This document shows positions 35,190-46,393 of a stretch of 64,000 nt of DNA, in pieces (positions within the stretch are counted from its first letter, which is position 1; each line of letters begins with the position of its first letter). Both the position numbers and the translations under genes were made by a program. This DNA is from Lolium rigidum (taxonomy: Eukaryota; Streptophyta; Magnoliopsida; Poales; Poaceae). The notes beneath the pieces are model-generated. The model saw nothing but the letters and a program-made list of their open reading frames with translations, had not been told where the DNA came from and did not search any database. The DNA is taken from positions 349,351,696-349,415,695 of the forward strand of contig NC_061513.1 of NCBI RefSeq assembly GCF_022539505.1. The letters run 5' to 3'.

Positions 35190-38100
35190 ATGCAGATGAG
35201 TCGACAATGGATGTACGGTGACCGGTGCCATCCCGAGTTCATTAATGGCATGCATTATTTTCTCAACGTGGCTGAGGCAAACAGGCGGTCGAATGGTTTC
35301 ATGTATTGTCCATGTAGTTCATGTAAGAATATGAAGGATTACTCTACCTCGAAGACCCTTCACGTCCACCTGCTGGAGAACGGTTTCATGCCCAGCTATA
35401 ATTGTTGGAGCAAGCACGGAGAAAGAGGGGTTATATTGGAAGAAAACAAAGAAGAAGCGGATAGTGACAACTATCCCTTATTCACTGAAGACGGTGATAG
35501 TAGAATGGGGGAAGACGAAGCTGAAGAAGAGCCCATTTTCGATGAGCCGATTTTTGATGACCCGGATGACGATTTGGGTCGGGCCATTCTTGATGCGAAG
35601 ATGAACTGCGGAAATGAAAAGGAGAGGTTGAAGTTGGAGAAAATGTTAGAGGATCACAACAAACTGTTGTACCCAAATTGCGAAAATGGTCGAAAAAGCT
35701 GGGTACCACGCTGAAATTGCTGCAGTGGAAGGCGAGAGAATGGTACTTCGACAAGGGATTTGAAAAGTTGCTGAAAATAATAAAGAAGATGCTTCCAGGG
35801 GAGAACGTGTTGCCCTCTAGCACGTACGAAGCAAAGAAGGTTGTCTGCCCTCTAGGATTAGAGGTGCAGAAGATACATGCATGCATCAATGACTGCATTC
35901 TCTACCGCGGGGAGTACGATAATTTGAATGCATGCCCGGTATGTAGTGCATTGAGGTATAAGATCAGGTGAGATGACCCTGGCGATGTTGAGGGCGAGTC
36001 CACCCCCAGGAAGAGGGTTCATGCGAAGGTGATGTGGTATGCTCCTATAATACCACAGTTGAAACGTTTGTTCCAGAACAAAGAGCATGCCAAGTTGTTG
36101 CGATGGCATAAAGAGGACCGTAAGAAAGATGTGATGCTGAGACACCCCGCTGAAGGGTCGCAGTGGAGAAAAATCGACAGAGAGTTCAAGTCATTTTCTG
36201 ATGACGCAAGGAACTTAAGATTTGGTCTAAGTACAGATGGCTTTAATCCTTTCGGGGAGCAGAGCTCCAGTCATAGCACCTGGCCAGTGACTCTATGTAT
36301 CTATAAACTTCCTCCTTGGTTGTGCATGAAGTGGAAGTTCATTATGATGCCAGTGCTCATCCAGGGCCCGAAGCAACCCGGCAACGACATTGATGTGTAC
36401 CTGAGGCCATTGGTTGAAGAACTTTTAGAGTTGTGGCGTGACGAAGGTGTACCTGTGTGGGATGAGCACGAACAAAAGGAATTTAACCTACGAGCGTTGT
36501 TATTTGTAACCATCAATGATTGGCCTGCTCTTGGTAACATTTCGGAGCGGTCAAACAAGGGATACAATGCATGCACACACTTGTTTAGGTGAGACTGATA
36601 GTAATTATTTGGGAAACAAGAATGTGTACCGGGGCATCGTCGATTTCTTCCAAAACAACATCACGTAAGAAAGAGAGGAAAGCATTTCGGAGGTGAGGCA
36701 GATAACCGAACGAAGCCTACCCGCCCCTACTCGGGGAAGTTATATATGATATGGTCAAGGATTTAAAAGTGATCTTTGGAGAGGGTCCCGGCGGACAATC
36801 TGTTCCGCATGATGTTGACGGACACGTACCCATGTGGAAGAAGAAGTCGATATTTTGGGAGCTACCCTACTGGAAATTCTTAGAGGTTCACTCGCAATCG
36901 ACGTGATGCACGTGACGAAAAATCTTTGCGTGAACCTGCTAAACTTCTTGGGCGTGTATGGGAAGACAAAAGATACACCGGATGCACGGCAGGACCAGCA
37001 AAGTATCCACGAAGGAAACAACTTGAATCCAGAGAAGTATCAAGGTCCTGCCAGCTACGCTCTTATCAAAGAGGAGAAGGAGATCTTTTTTGAAGTCCTG
37101 AGTAGCATCAAGGTCCCGGCTGGCTTCTCGTCGAATATAAAGGGAATAATAAACATGTCGGAGAAAAAGTTTCAAAACCTAAAGTCTCATGACTGCCACG
37201 TGATTATGACACAATTACTTCCGGTTGCATTGAGGGGGCTTCTGCCGGAAAATGTTCGAGTACCCATTGTGAAGCTATGTGCGTTCCTCAATGCAATTTC
37301 TCAGAAGGTGATCAATCCACTTACTCTACAAAATTTACAGAAGGATGTGGTCCAATGTCTTGTCAGCTTCGAGTTGGTGTTCCCACCATCCTTCTTCAAT
37401 ATTATGACACATCTCCTACTTCACCTGGTCGAAGAGATTGGCGTTTTCGGTCCTGTATTTCTACACAACATGTTCCCCTTTGAGAGATTCATGGGTGTCT
37501 TAAAGAAGTACGTTCATAACCGTGCTAGGCCATAAGGAAGCATCTCCAAGGGCTATGGAACAGAGGAGGTCATTGAGTTTTGTGTTGACTTTATTCCTGA
37601 CCTTAAGCCGATCGGTGTTCCTGAATCGCGCTATGAGGGGAGACTGCGTGGAAAAGGCACGCTAGGAAAGAAATCAGTAGTGTATGGACGGACATTCTTT
37701 CACTCAAGCACACTACACAGTTCTACATAATTCCATCTTGGTGGCTCCGTACAAAGAGGAACACAAGGATATCTTACGCTCTAAATACCCGGAGCAACGT
37801 GAAGATTGGATTGATGGAGAACACATGAAGACTTTCGGCGGTTGGTTGCAAACACGTCTCATGAATGTCACCGATGACGAGCAGCTGTACTTGTTGGCCA
37901 AGCAACCATCTTCTACTATATCAACTTTTCAAGGGTACGAGATTAATGGGAACACATTTTACACTTTCGCCCAAGATAAAAAGAGCACCAACCAAAACAG
38001 TGGTGTCCGCTTCGATGCAGAAGATGGCAATGGGAACAAGGTCACATATTATGGGTACATAGAGGAGATATGGGAACTTGACTATGGACCTAATTTCAAG

Positions 38101-38511
38101 GTCCCTTTGTTCCGGTGTAAACGGTTCAACCTGAAAGACCCGCAGTACGGAATGACTATAGTGGATTTCAAGAATCTAGGGTACGACACCGAACCATTCA
38201 TCCTAGCCAGTGAAGTGGCTCAGGTTTTTTATGTGAAGGATATGTCTAGCAAAACGAAAAAAAGAAAAGAAAGGCAAGAGGACACATCATACGATGAGCC
38301 AAAGCGGCACATAGTTCTTTCAGGAAAAAGAAACATCGTGGGAGTAGAGGACAAGACAGACATGTCAGAAGATTATAATAAGTTTGACGATATTCCACCC
38401 TTCAAGGTAAAAATTGACCCAAGCATCATCTTAAACAATGAAGATTGTCCATGGTTGCGTCGCAGTAAGAAGAAAGGGAAACAGACGAAGAAAACTCAGA
38501 AGACTAGCTAG
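35190..38511 (+). pseudogene. CACTA TNP2-like transposase, frame-disrupted
   Basis: In order: a transposase-associated domain (RQWMYGDRCHPEFINGMHYFL, with CPCSSCKN zinc-ligand pattern, 35195-35345) and an acidic linker. The TNP2 core follows (KACHACINDC-type text seen as KIHACINDCILYRGEY at about 35868-35920, then WPVTLCIYKLPPWLCMKWKF and MPVLIQGPKQPGNDIDVYL at 36280-36400). Next come IDVMHVTKNLCVNLL (36898-36942), a DUF4218-like segment (37080-37535) and a DUF4216-like segment (SGVRFDAEDGNGNKVTYYGYIEEI to VFYVKDM, 38000-38245). A Lys-rich tail ends at TAG 38509-38511. Broken by a frame shift near 35687, TGA at 35969-35971, shifts between 36590 and 36890, and TAA at 37533-37535. It acts on the element's termini in the family; this copy cannot make the full protein as written. 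Confidence 0.9.
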
Positions 38512-38631
38512 CTACATATAGGGATCATAACTTGTGTATCTCAATATGGAAATCACTTTTGTGTAATGATGTTACTATATGTAAGATATTAACAATGGAT
38601 ATGGTTGGCTTGTTTTACTAGTTAAGTAGCT

Positions 38632-39200
38632 TTCACGGGCTTGCAGGGAAATTTTTCCAAGGCGGAACTTCCGAATATGCCATATATAGGGCATGTGCAC
38701 CAAGGGCATATTCGAGAAGTTCCGCCACGGGAGATTTCCCAACCCTTTCCCCAACATTGTTAGAGGAGATGGAGTCTTTCACGGGCTTGCAGGGAAATTT
38801 TTCCGAGGCGGAACTTCCGAAGATGCCATAGGGCGTGTGCACCAAGGGAATCTTCGACAAGTTCCTCCACGGGAGATTTCCCAACCCTTTCCCCAACATT
38901 GTTAGAGGAGATGGAGTCTTTCACGGGCTTGCAGGGAAATTTTTCCGAGGCGGAACTTCCGAAGATGCCATAGGGCGTGTGCACCAAGGGCATCTTCGAC
39001 AAGTTCCGCCACGGGAGATTTCCCAACCCTTTCCCCAACATTGTTAGAGGAGATGGAGTCTTTCACGGGCTTGCAGGGAAATTTTTCCGAGGCGGAACTT
39101 CCGAAGATGCCATAGGGCGTGTGCACCAAGGGCATCTTGGCATCTTCGACAAGTTCCGCCACGGGAGATTTCCCAACCCTTACCTCCATCCATGGTGATG
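38632..39200. repeat. Minisatellite of about 142-bp hairpin-forming units (four copies)
   Basis: Unit starts at 38632, 38778, 38920 and 39062 (TTCACGGGCTTGCAGGG), spacings 146, 142 and 142. Each unit holds an inverted repeat: GGCGGAACTTCCGAAGATGCC and, about 20 bases on, GGCATCTTCGACAAGTTCCGCC. Flanking GGGAAATTTT and GAGATTTCCC extend the fold. The last copy has a 9-bp internal duplication. It lies just downstream of the transposase gene. Confidence 0.9.
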
Positions 39201-39301
39201 AAACTCTCCATCCATGTTGGCCTGTTGAGCTGCTTCCCATGGTGTATAGATGCTCTTTTTATAGGCACGGCGCCGCTTCTACTTTGTCTTCTTCTTCCTC
39301 C

Positions 39302-39780
39302 GACAGGGCGTCGTGCGCTACATACTTTAGCTCATCGAGCAGGGCGTCATTATCCTGCCGACAGCCGGTTGCACCCACCAACCGGTACTAAAGGTTACCC
39401 ACGCGTCCTTATCCCACCGACAGGGCGTCGTGCGCTACATACTTTATCTCATCGAGCAGGGCGTCCTTATCCTGCCGACAGCTTTAGTACCGGTTGCACC
39501 CACCAACCGGTACTAAAGGTTACCCATGCGTCCTTATCCCACCGACAGGGCGTCGTGCGCTACATACTTTAGCTCATCGAGCAGGGCTTCATTATCCTGC
39601 CGACAGCTTTAGTACCGGTTGCACCCACCAACCGGTACTAAAGGTTACCCACGCGTCCTTATCCCACCGACAGGGCGTCGTGCGCTACATACTTTAGCTC
39701 ATCGCGCAGGGCGTCATTATCTCGCCGACGGCTTTAGTACCGGTTGCACCCACCAACCGGTACTAAAGGTTTGCCTCTCG
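39302..39780. repeat. 125-bp tandem array carrying subterminal-repeat motifs
   Basis: GACAGGGCGTCGTGCGCTAC recurs at 39302, 39419, 39544 and 39669 (spacings 117, 125 and 125). Each unit includes the CACTA subterminal palindrome with CCGGTTG and CAACCGGTACTAAAGG. An end-type motif has been amplified inside the element. Confidence 0.9.
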
Positions 39781-39924
39781 TCTTCCCGCCTATTTTCTTC
39801 CCGCGCTTTTCACCGCTTCCCGCCTCTCGTCTTCCCGCCATTTTTTCACTATATATATGTAGGCTTGGCCACCATTTACATATCACATCTAGACTCATAT
39901 CCGCAAACCTCATCATTCTCTCCC

Positions 39925-40512
39925 ATGGCTTCCATCGCATCTCTAACCCCCGGAGGCGGAGGCGCTTTGCGCCTCGAACTACCCCTGCCCGCCGGGCTAC
40001 CGCGTCCCGACCGGCTGGTTGCTAATCGTCGGAGGCGTACCGGTCCCTCCAGTCCCTCTAGGTGTGGCGCGCGAGATGGCCATCACAAACCACTACTACT
40101 TCGAGCTCACGCCAGAGCAGCGGAGGAATCCCGAGTGGCATCCCGACTACAGCCCGACTTGGGAAAGCTTCTTCATCAATCGGCGTGAGAGGGCGCTTGC
40201 CAGGCACGAGGAGGGCGGCCCACCTCCTTCGAACTTTAACGAGGCCGGCTGTCGGCTGTGGTGGCGCGGTCGGACTCTCCAGGGCGTCATGGCCTACCGT
40301 GGCCCCCGCCTACGCTACCCTCAGTCCCAGCCCACGCGTGCTCTCCCGCCGAGGTTCGACTACCGCGACCCCGATGCCGGCGACGATGATGACGACGACT
40401 ACGACGACTACGGTGGCGAGTACTATAGGGCTAGGCACGAGTATGACTCGAATGACTCCAACGGTCAAATCCGGCCATGTATCTTAATTTTCAGTTTAGC
40501 TATGTACTTTTA
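39925..40512 (+). pseudogene. Second CACTA-encoded protein, function unknown
   Basis: The ATG at 39925 (MASIAS) leads after a frame shift near 39995-40020 into a longer frame with VGGVPVPPVPLGVA, ELTPEQRRNPEWHPDY, WESFFINRRERALARHE, RLWWRGRTLQGVMAY and an Asp-rich stretch (about 40378-40415), ending at TAA 40510-40512. A promoter with TATATATAT near 39852 and a 5' leader precede it. The domain set is one I associate with small second genes of grass CACTA elements, possibly a TNPA-like terminus-binding role, but that is inference. Confidence 0.6.
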
Positions 40513-40603
40513 ATTCGAGTTCAATCGTAATAAAATTTTATTCCCGCCCTTTCTTTCCCGCATTTTTTCTCCTGTGCGGCGTCATGGCGGGAAAGTTTCA
40601 TTG

Positions 40604-41075
40604 ATAAGAAATAGAAAACAAATAGAAATAGAAAACAAATAGAAAAGAAAAGAAATAGAAAATAAAAAAGAAAAGAAAAGAAAATAAACAGAAAAGAAAA
40701 TAAAATAAAATAAGAAAAAAAAGAAACAGAAAAAGAAAAGAAAAGAAACAGGAAAGAAAAAGAAAAGAAAAGGAAAAGAAATAGAAATAGAAAAAATAGA
40801 AAAGAAAAGAAACAGAAAAGAAAAGAAAAAGAAAAACAATAGAAAAAATAAATAGAAAAGAAAAGAAAAGAAACAGAAAAAGAAAAGAAAAGAAAAGAAA
40901 AGAAAAAGAAACAGCAAAAGAAACAACAAAAGAAAAAGAAAAACAATAGAAAAAATAAATAGAATAGAAAAGAAAAGAAAAAGAAACAGAAAAAGAAAAG
41001 AAAAGAAACAGGAAAGAAAAAGAAAAGAAAAAGAAACAGCAAAAGAAACTTAAAACAAAAAGAAAAACAAAAAAA
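40604..41075 (+). repeat. Long purine-rich tract (GAAA/GAAAA-type), about 470 bp
   Basis: Almost uninterrupted A and G with AGAAAAGAAA periodicity and rare C or T (as in AACAG). On the complementary strand it gives a spurious Phe/Leu/Ser-only frame. It sits between the second CACTA gene and the right subterminal repeats. Confidence 0.92.
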
Positions 41076-41179
41076 ACCTTTCGTACCGGTTGGTACCACC
41101 AACCGGTACAAAAGACTTTTCGTACCGGTTGGTGGTACCAACCGGTACGAAAGGCCCTCTCCCCTGTTATGACTTAGGC

Positions 41180-41555
41180 GCCTGGCAAAAATTTGCCAAA
41201 TCAACACCGACCGCCGCCGCGCGCAGAGACAGGCCGAGAGCTCCCCGTCGCCGACGCAGACTCCACGCGTCATCGCCGTCGCCGTAGCCGCCGCCGTCGC
41301 CATCGCCGTCGCCGTCGCCGTCGCCCTTGCCGTAGCCGCCGCCGTCGCCCTCACCGAAGCCGCCGCCGTAGTCGCCGCGTCGCCCGCCGCTCCACCTCTC
41401 CCCGCGCCGGCAACCGATCGAGGTGAGCACCCCGTTACCTCCCTCCCTCGCCTCGCCTCCCTCGCGTCGCCTCCCTGGCTGCCGCGCGCCTCGCCGGGAG
41501 GAGCCCGCGCGCGCGCGCGTCGACTGCCGCGCCGCAGTCACCGCCGGCCTCCCCC
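41180..41555. repeat. GC-rich simple-repeat region
   Basis: 41265-41400 is a GCC/GTC trinucleotide array, and a GC dinucleotide run lies near 41505-41520. It precedes the UGT remnant. It may be the 5' part of that gene locus, but no reading frame could be assigned. Confidence 0.45.
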
Positions 41556-42038
41556 TCACGCACGCCCGCAGGGTGTTCGAGGAAATGCGTGTTCGAGGGA
41601 GATCTCCTCGCCTCGCTGCTGGTCCACGACGGCGGTTTCCCGAAGCTGTCGTGCGTCGTGGCAGACGGCTTGCTGACGTTCGCCACAGACATCGCGAGGC
41701 TCTCGGTGTGCGGGCGCTCCCGTTCCGCACGGAGAGCGCGTGCAGCCTCCTGGCCTACCTCTCCGTGCCCAGACTGGTGGAGCTCGGCGAGGTTCCCCTG
41801 TAGACGCCGAACTCGACGCTCCCGTCCATGGCGTCCCGGGCATGGAGAGTTTCCTGCAGCGGCGAGACCTTCGAAGCTCTTGCCGCCGTCATGCCGAGAC
41901 CCACGACGTCGACCCCATGCTGCGGGTTTTCGTCAGCCACACCGCTCACAGCTCCGGGGCGCGGGCGATCATACTCAACACGGCCGCGTCGCTGGAGCGG
42001 TCGGCGCTGGCACACATCGCGCCGCACATGCGCGACGT
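41556..42038 (+). pseudogene. UDP-glycosyltransferase fragment (UGT85-like)
   Basis: Family-1 plant UGTs transfer sugar from UDP-sugar to small lipophilic acceptors in the cytosol. Only part of the N-terminal acceptor domain is present, spread over three frames: DLLASLLVHDGGFPKLSCVVADGLLTFATDIAR (about 41600-41697), ALGVRALPFRTESACSLLAYLSVPRLVELGEVP (about 41698-41800), and ELDAPVHGVPGMESFL to RAIILNTAASLERSALAHIAPHMRDV (about 41812-42038). Two frame shifts (near 41697 and 41800) and loss of both ends show it is dead. The coding text stops exactly where an LTR begins at 42039. The C-terminal PSPG box is not in the window. The resemblance is to UGT85/7-deoxyloganetin-type enzymes (recognition, not searched). 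Confidence 0.78.
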
Positions 42039-43527
42039 TGATGACCCACAGGTATAGGGGGTGTATCGTAGTATCTTCGATAAGTAAGAGTGTCGAACCC
42101 AACGAGGAGCAGAAGGTGTTGACAAGCAGTTTCGATGAAGGATTCACTGTAAATGCTCACAGACAAGTATTCAGGGGATTTTGATGTAGCAGTTGAATAA
42201 AGTACGAGTAAGTAAAGTGCGAGAGTAACAATTGCAGCGAGTGGCCCGATCCTTTTTAGCACAAAGGACAAGCCGGTTTGTTTACTTATAATGACCAAAC
42301 GTTCTCGAGGACACACGGGATTTTAGTCTAGTGCTTTCGCTACATACGGCTAATTAATCTTCATTGTTTTGATAAGTGTTGTGTGGGTGAACCTGTGCTA
42401 ATGTACCGCCCTTCCTAGGACTAATACATACTTGTGATTATACCCCTTGCAAGCATCCGCAACTACAAGAAAGTAATTAAGATAAATCTAACCACAGCCT
42501 TAAACTCTGAGATCCTGCTATCCCTCCTACATCGATATACCAACGGGGGTTTAGGTTTCTGTCACTCCGGCAACCCCGCAATTGGCAAACGAGTACAAGG
42601 TGAAGTGTCGTGTAGTCGACGTTCATACGACACCACTAGAAGAATAACACCACAACTTAAATATCATAACATTGAATATTACTCAACCATACTTCACTAC
42701 TAACATTTAGACTTCACCCATGTCTTCAAGAACTAAACGAACTACTCACGAGACATCATATGGAACATGATCAGAGGTGATATGATGACAAATAACAATC
42801 TGAACATAAACCTTGGTTCAACGGTTTCGCTCAATAGCATCAACAGCAAGTAGAAATCAATACCGGGAGAGTTTCCCCTATCAAACAATCAAGATCAAAC
42901 CCAAATTGCTACGGCGGTGACGATGTCCAACGGTGGAGACGGCGGTGATGATGGTGGAGATGATGATGATGGTGATGGAGATGATGTCCAGCTCGATGAC
43001 GGTGACGATGGCGTCGATTTCCCCCTCCCGGAGGAATTTCCCCGGCGGATCTCAGCCCGCCGGAGAGCTCTTTTCTCTCAGGTGTTCTCCGCCCCGCAGA
43101 GGCGGCTGTAACTCTTCGCGAGGTACCCTCTGTGGCTTAGGTCTTCGGGACGAAGGATTTCGCGAAGAAAAGGAGGCGAGAGGGGCTGTGGGCCCCCCTC
43201 CTCACTTGGCGGCGCGGCCAGGCCATGGGCCGCGCCGGCCTATGGTCTGGGCCCACCTTGGGTCCCCTCGGCTCCCCCTTCTGGCTTCCTTCGTCATCTG
43301 GAAAAATAGGATTTTTGGTATAATTTCCATCAGCTGTTGATCTTCCGAAATATTGCATTCTGACGGTGCTTTTTCCAGCAACATCCTGGCTCCGGTACTC
43401 GATCCTCCAATAATCATGAAACATGCAAAATAGATGAAATAACATAAGTATTGTGTTCAAACATGAAATATATCAATGAATAACAGCAAATTATGATATA
43501 AAATAGTGATGCAAATTGGACGTATCA
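42039..43527 (-). repeat. 3' LTR of the outer Gypsy element
   Basis: On the plus strand it starts TGATGACCCACAGG and ends GACGTATCA. It is collinear with the LTRs at 46394-47911 and 55417-56929 but more diverged, and it lacks about 20 bases (around 42598) that both inner LTRs have. It holds a GAT-rich microsatellite (42940-42990) and a GC-rich block (43195-43265). Confidence 0.92.
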
Positions 43528-45196
43528 ACTCCCCTCAAGCTTAGACTTCGCTTGTCCCCAAGCGAAACTGAACTCGGTAAATAGGACCACATGTTTATGG
43601 AGTGAAGAGTCGATCAATAAAATACGGACAAGAAGCATCATATTCATTCACACAAGACATTCTAGTAAACAACTTCCTCATATAATTCAACTTGAAACAA
43701 GTATAAGGTAATCACAAATAAAAGGTGCATAAGAAATCATAGTTGGTGATGGCAAACTTCGTTCTTGGTCGGAGAACAATTAACATATTATACTTATCTC
43801 ATTGAGCAGCGCTCTCATGTTAAAGTTTATATGGCACAACTTGCATACTCAATCATAATGGTCTCCTCATGATCATTGATAACTTGCAAAGCTATATTCA
43901 TTCAGATAAAACTTGTACTGAACAAGGAAGAATAAAAGACATGATGAAGCAAATCACAATATAATGGTTTGATCACAACTACTCAAATGCTTGCTTGAGA
44001 TGGAGGGAAATAGGTTTACTGGACTCAACATAAAGTAAAAGACAGGCCCTTCGCGGAGGGAAGCAGGGATTAAATCATGTGCTAGAGCTTTTTCAGTTTT
44101 GAAATCATATAAAGAGAATAAAAGTAACATTTTGAGAGGTGTTTGTTGTTGTCAACGACTGGTAGCGGGTACTCTAACCCCCTTGCCAGACAACCTTCAA
44201 AGAGCGGATCCCATTTTATTTTTATTTTGTGTGGCACTCCTTCCAACCTTTCTTTCACAAACCATGGCTAACCGAATCCTCGGGTGCACGCTCAACAATC
44301 TCATACCATGAAGGAGTGTCTATTTAGTTTAATTAATTTGGGACTGGGAATCCCATTGCCAGCTCTTTTTGCAAAATTATTGGATAAGCAGATGAAGCCA
44401 CTAGTCCATTGGTGAAAGTTGCCCAACAAGATTGAAAGATAAAACACCACATACTTCCTCATGAGCTATAAAACATTGACACAAATAAGAGATAGTAAAT
44501 TTTGAATTGTTTAAACGTAGCACACGAAGTATTTACTTTGAATGGCAGGAAATACCATGTAGTAGGTAGATATGGTGGACACAAATGGCATAGGTTTGGA
44601 TGCAAGAGAAGTATTCCCTCTCAGTACAGGTCTTTGGCTAGCAAGGTTAATTAGCAAGCATAAGAGTTGAAGGAAACAAACAAATATACATGTGATAGAA
44701 ACAATCATGCATCTTCCTTGCAAGCACAAACAATTTTAACTTCAGAATAATAAGCTATGAGCTAACAAGAAAGAAAGGCAATGAAACAACTACATGTATT
44801 TCTCTTTTCTACTTAAACCTCAAAGTGTTGTTGCTATTGACCAATGCTAAGTTTGCCAAAACCAAATAGATTTATTCAATGCTCCCAAAGTGATACCAAT
44901 ACTATCAACAAGGTAAATCATATAACAGAGATTGCAAACTAAAATAAGATGTGCAATATGTAAATGATAAGACTTCTCATTAATATTCCATAACGATAAC
45001 TCACACCAAGGGATACATAGACAACCAACTAAAGGAGAGATACTTCCAAACTGCAACCCATCTTATATGATAACTTCCCTACTCATGATATGACACTACT
45101 TGACAGTAAAAAGTAAAAGGTAGTGATAATGTGATACCGCGGCACTCCCCCAAGCTTGGAACAAACCAAGGGGATGCCAATACCGATGATGAATTA
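43528..45196 (-). other. 3' non-coding region of the outer element, with polypurine tract
   Basis: No protein. The polypurine tract on the minus strand lies at 43528-43545 beside the LTR. The remainder is AT-rich and collinear with 47912-49695 of the inner copy, which has one more unit of a roughly 115-bp repeat (about 48665-48805) than this copy. Confidence 0.7.
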
Positions 45197-45692
45197 CTAC
45201 TTCGGCGATAGTGGTGATGAATTCCCATCATCAGACTTCCAAGGAAGAGGCTCTCCATCAACAAACGACATCTTGGTCTCGGGAATCCTGAAACTAGCAG
45301 CATGGCTTATGTATTTAAACCTGATTTCATACTCACAGTTCTGATTCTGAACGTCATAGAGTTGAGCTTGGAGTTTGTTGGTGGTGTCGTGAAGTGAGAA
45401 TGTCGCCCCATAGCTTTGCAGTTTCCTTCTCGTGCTCAGCAATGAGTTCAGACACAATCTTGTGGAAGATATCCACCTCACGCTCAGCCATCTTCTTGTA
45501 TTTGAAGACCTCTTGTTCTAGCTTCTCCATCCTGTCTTCCAAGCTTCCTTCTCCTTTAGGACCCTGGACATCCTTGATCTGCAGTTCTCCCTCAACGAGC
45601 AGCAACTCCTTGGGGTGCATCCTCAGCTCCTCCATGTACAAGTTGTCACCGTCCTTGCAGGAGCTGTCCTTCGGAGTTTCCGATGAAGACAT
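45197..45692 (-). pseudogene. Extra ORF downstream of pol, outer copy (coiled-coil protein)
   Basis: The ATG at 45692 opens MSSSETPKDSSCKDGD. A long heptad-like region follows (SLEDRMEKLEQEVFKYKKMAEREVDIF..ELIAEHEKE), typical of a coiled coil. A frame shift near 45400 moves it to the frame ending DGNSSPLSPK at 45197. It sits in the position where Athila relatives carry an env-like or accessory ORF, but no transmembrane segment or signal peptide is visible. Apart from the last residues (NSSP.SPK) it does not resemble the ORF in the same slot of the inner copy (49696-50241). It is preceded by its own TATA box. Confidence 0.6.
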
Positions 45693-45782
45693 GACGGCTC
45701 TAGATCCGAAGCAAATCCTGGCAGAAACAGCCTGAAACAAAACACGTTGAGAAAACGATATACGGACCTCCAGGGGTCCGGG

Positions 45783-46029
45783 GGATTATATAGCAAAAAT
45801 TTTCACGACAAAAGGAAAGTACCAGGTCGAACCAGAGTCGGAAAGGGGCGACGAGGCGGCCAGCACATAGGGCGGCGCGGCCTGGCTGGGGCCCGCGCCG
45901 GCCTATGGCGGCACGCCCTCGTGCGTCTCCTCCACTCCGTTTCGATCTCGTAATTTTTCATATTTTCCAAAAACAGCAAAAATATTGTTCGGAAAGTAAA
46001 TTGCGAACTTTTCATTACCGATCTGTTAC
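45783..46029 (-). promoter_or_regulatory. Internal promoter of the outer element's extra ORF
   Basis: A minus-strand TATATAAT (plus-strand 45785-45792) lies about 95 bases before the ATG. A GC-rich block with CATAGGGCGGCGCGGCC (45867-45883) lies further upstream. The segment is nearly identical to 50325-50580 of the inner copy. The order GC block, then TATA, resembles the LTRs in this window. Confidence 0.55.
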
Positions 46030-46393
46030 CTATTCAAAGTCGAGTTCTGGCGGACTGTCGATTTGCCCTTTGATGAAAGCCTCCGGTGTTTCCACTCGAA
46101 TAATATCAACATCTACATTATAAGAACCACCTGAGATATAATGCTTGAGTCTTTGTCCATTCACCACTTGTGTGGCATTGCCTTGGAGAGAGCTAATTTT
46201 AATTGCTCCTGAACGATACACCTCCTCAACAACATATGGTCCTTCCCATTTCGAGAGTAATTTCCCTGCAAAGAATCTGAGACGAGACCGATACAATAGG
46301 ACTTTATCCCCAACATTAAATTCTCTTTTGATAATCCTTCTATCATGCCATTTCTTAACTTTCTCTTTAAAGAGTTTAGCGTTTTCATAGGCT
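46030..46393 (-). pseudogene. Integrase C-terminal part, outer Gypsy element
   Basis: Reads downstream from 46388: [17 protein letters not shown], then [40 protein letters not shown] and a stop after LDFE. It matches the end of the inner copy's integrase (50581-50945) with a few substitutions. The preceding part of the same protein is found at 56935-57177, so the frame was split by the inner insertion. Confidence 0.93.
46389..46393. repeat. Target-site duplication AGGCT of the inner Gypsy element
   Basis: AGGCT at 46389-46393 is repeated at 56930-56934, flanking the TG..CA ends. Joining the two flanks restores continuity with the inner copy's own integrase text, which proves the insertion point. 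Confidence 0.95.

Larger units (their letters stand above)
34415..41165 (+). mobile_element. CACTA (En/Spm) transposon with decayed transposase, 3' terminus not seen
   Basis: Left terminus CACTAGTAGAAAACC at 34415. Subterminal repeats of the TACCGGTTC / GAACCGGTA type fill 34445-34660 and recur near the right end (39365-39775 and 41076-41157). Contents are a TNP2-type transposase (35190-38511), two tandem arrays, a second small gene (39925-40512) and a purine-rich tract. The matching right terminus was not found; similarity ends soon after the last subterminal repeat at 41157, so the right edge is approximate. Confidence 0.9.

Noticed and set aside
39302..39780. Possible CRISPR-like array of regularly spaced repeats
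   Set aside because: Plant nuclear context. The units are a simple 125-bp tandem repeat with no variable spacers.
40521..41354. 277-aa minus-strand ORF rich in Phe, Leu and Ser
   Set aside because: It is the translation of the complement of the purine tract and of trinucleotide repeats; no real protein.
42940..43111. Asp/Gly-rich ORFs repeated at 42917, 47297 and 56319
   Set aside because: They are the GAT-type microsatellite within three LTR copies, not genes.
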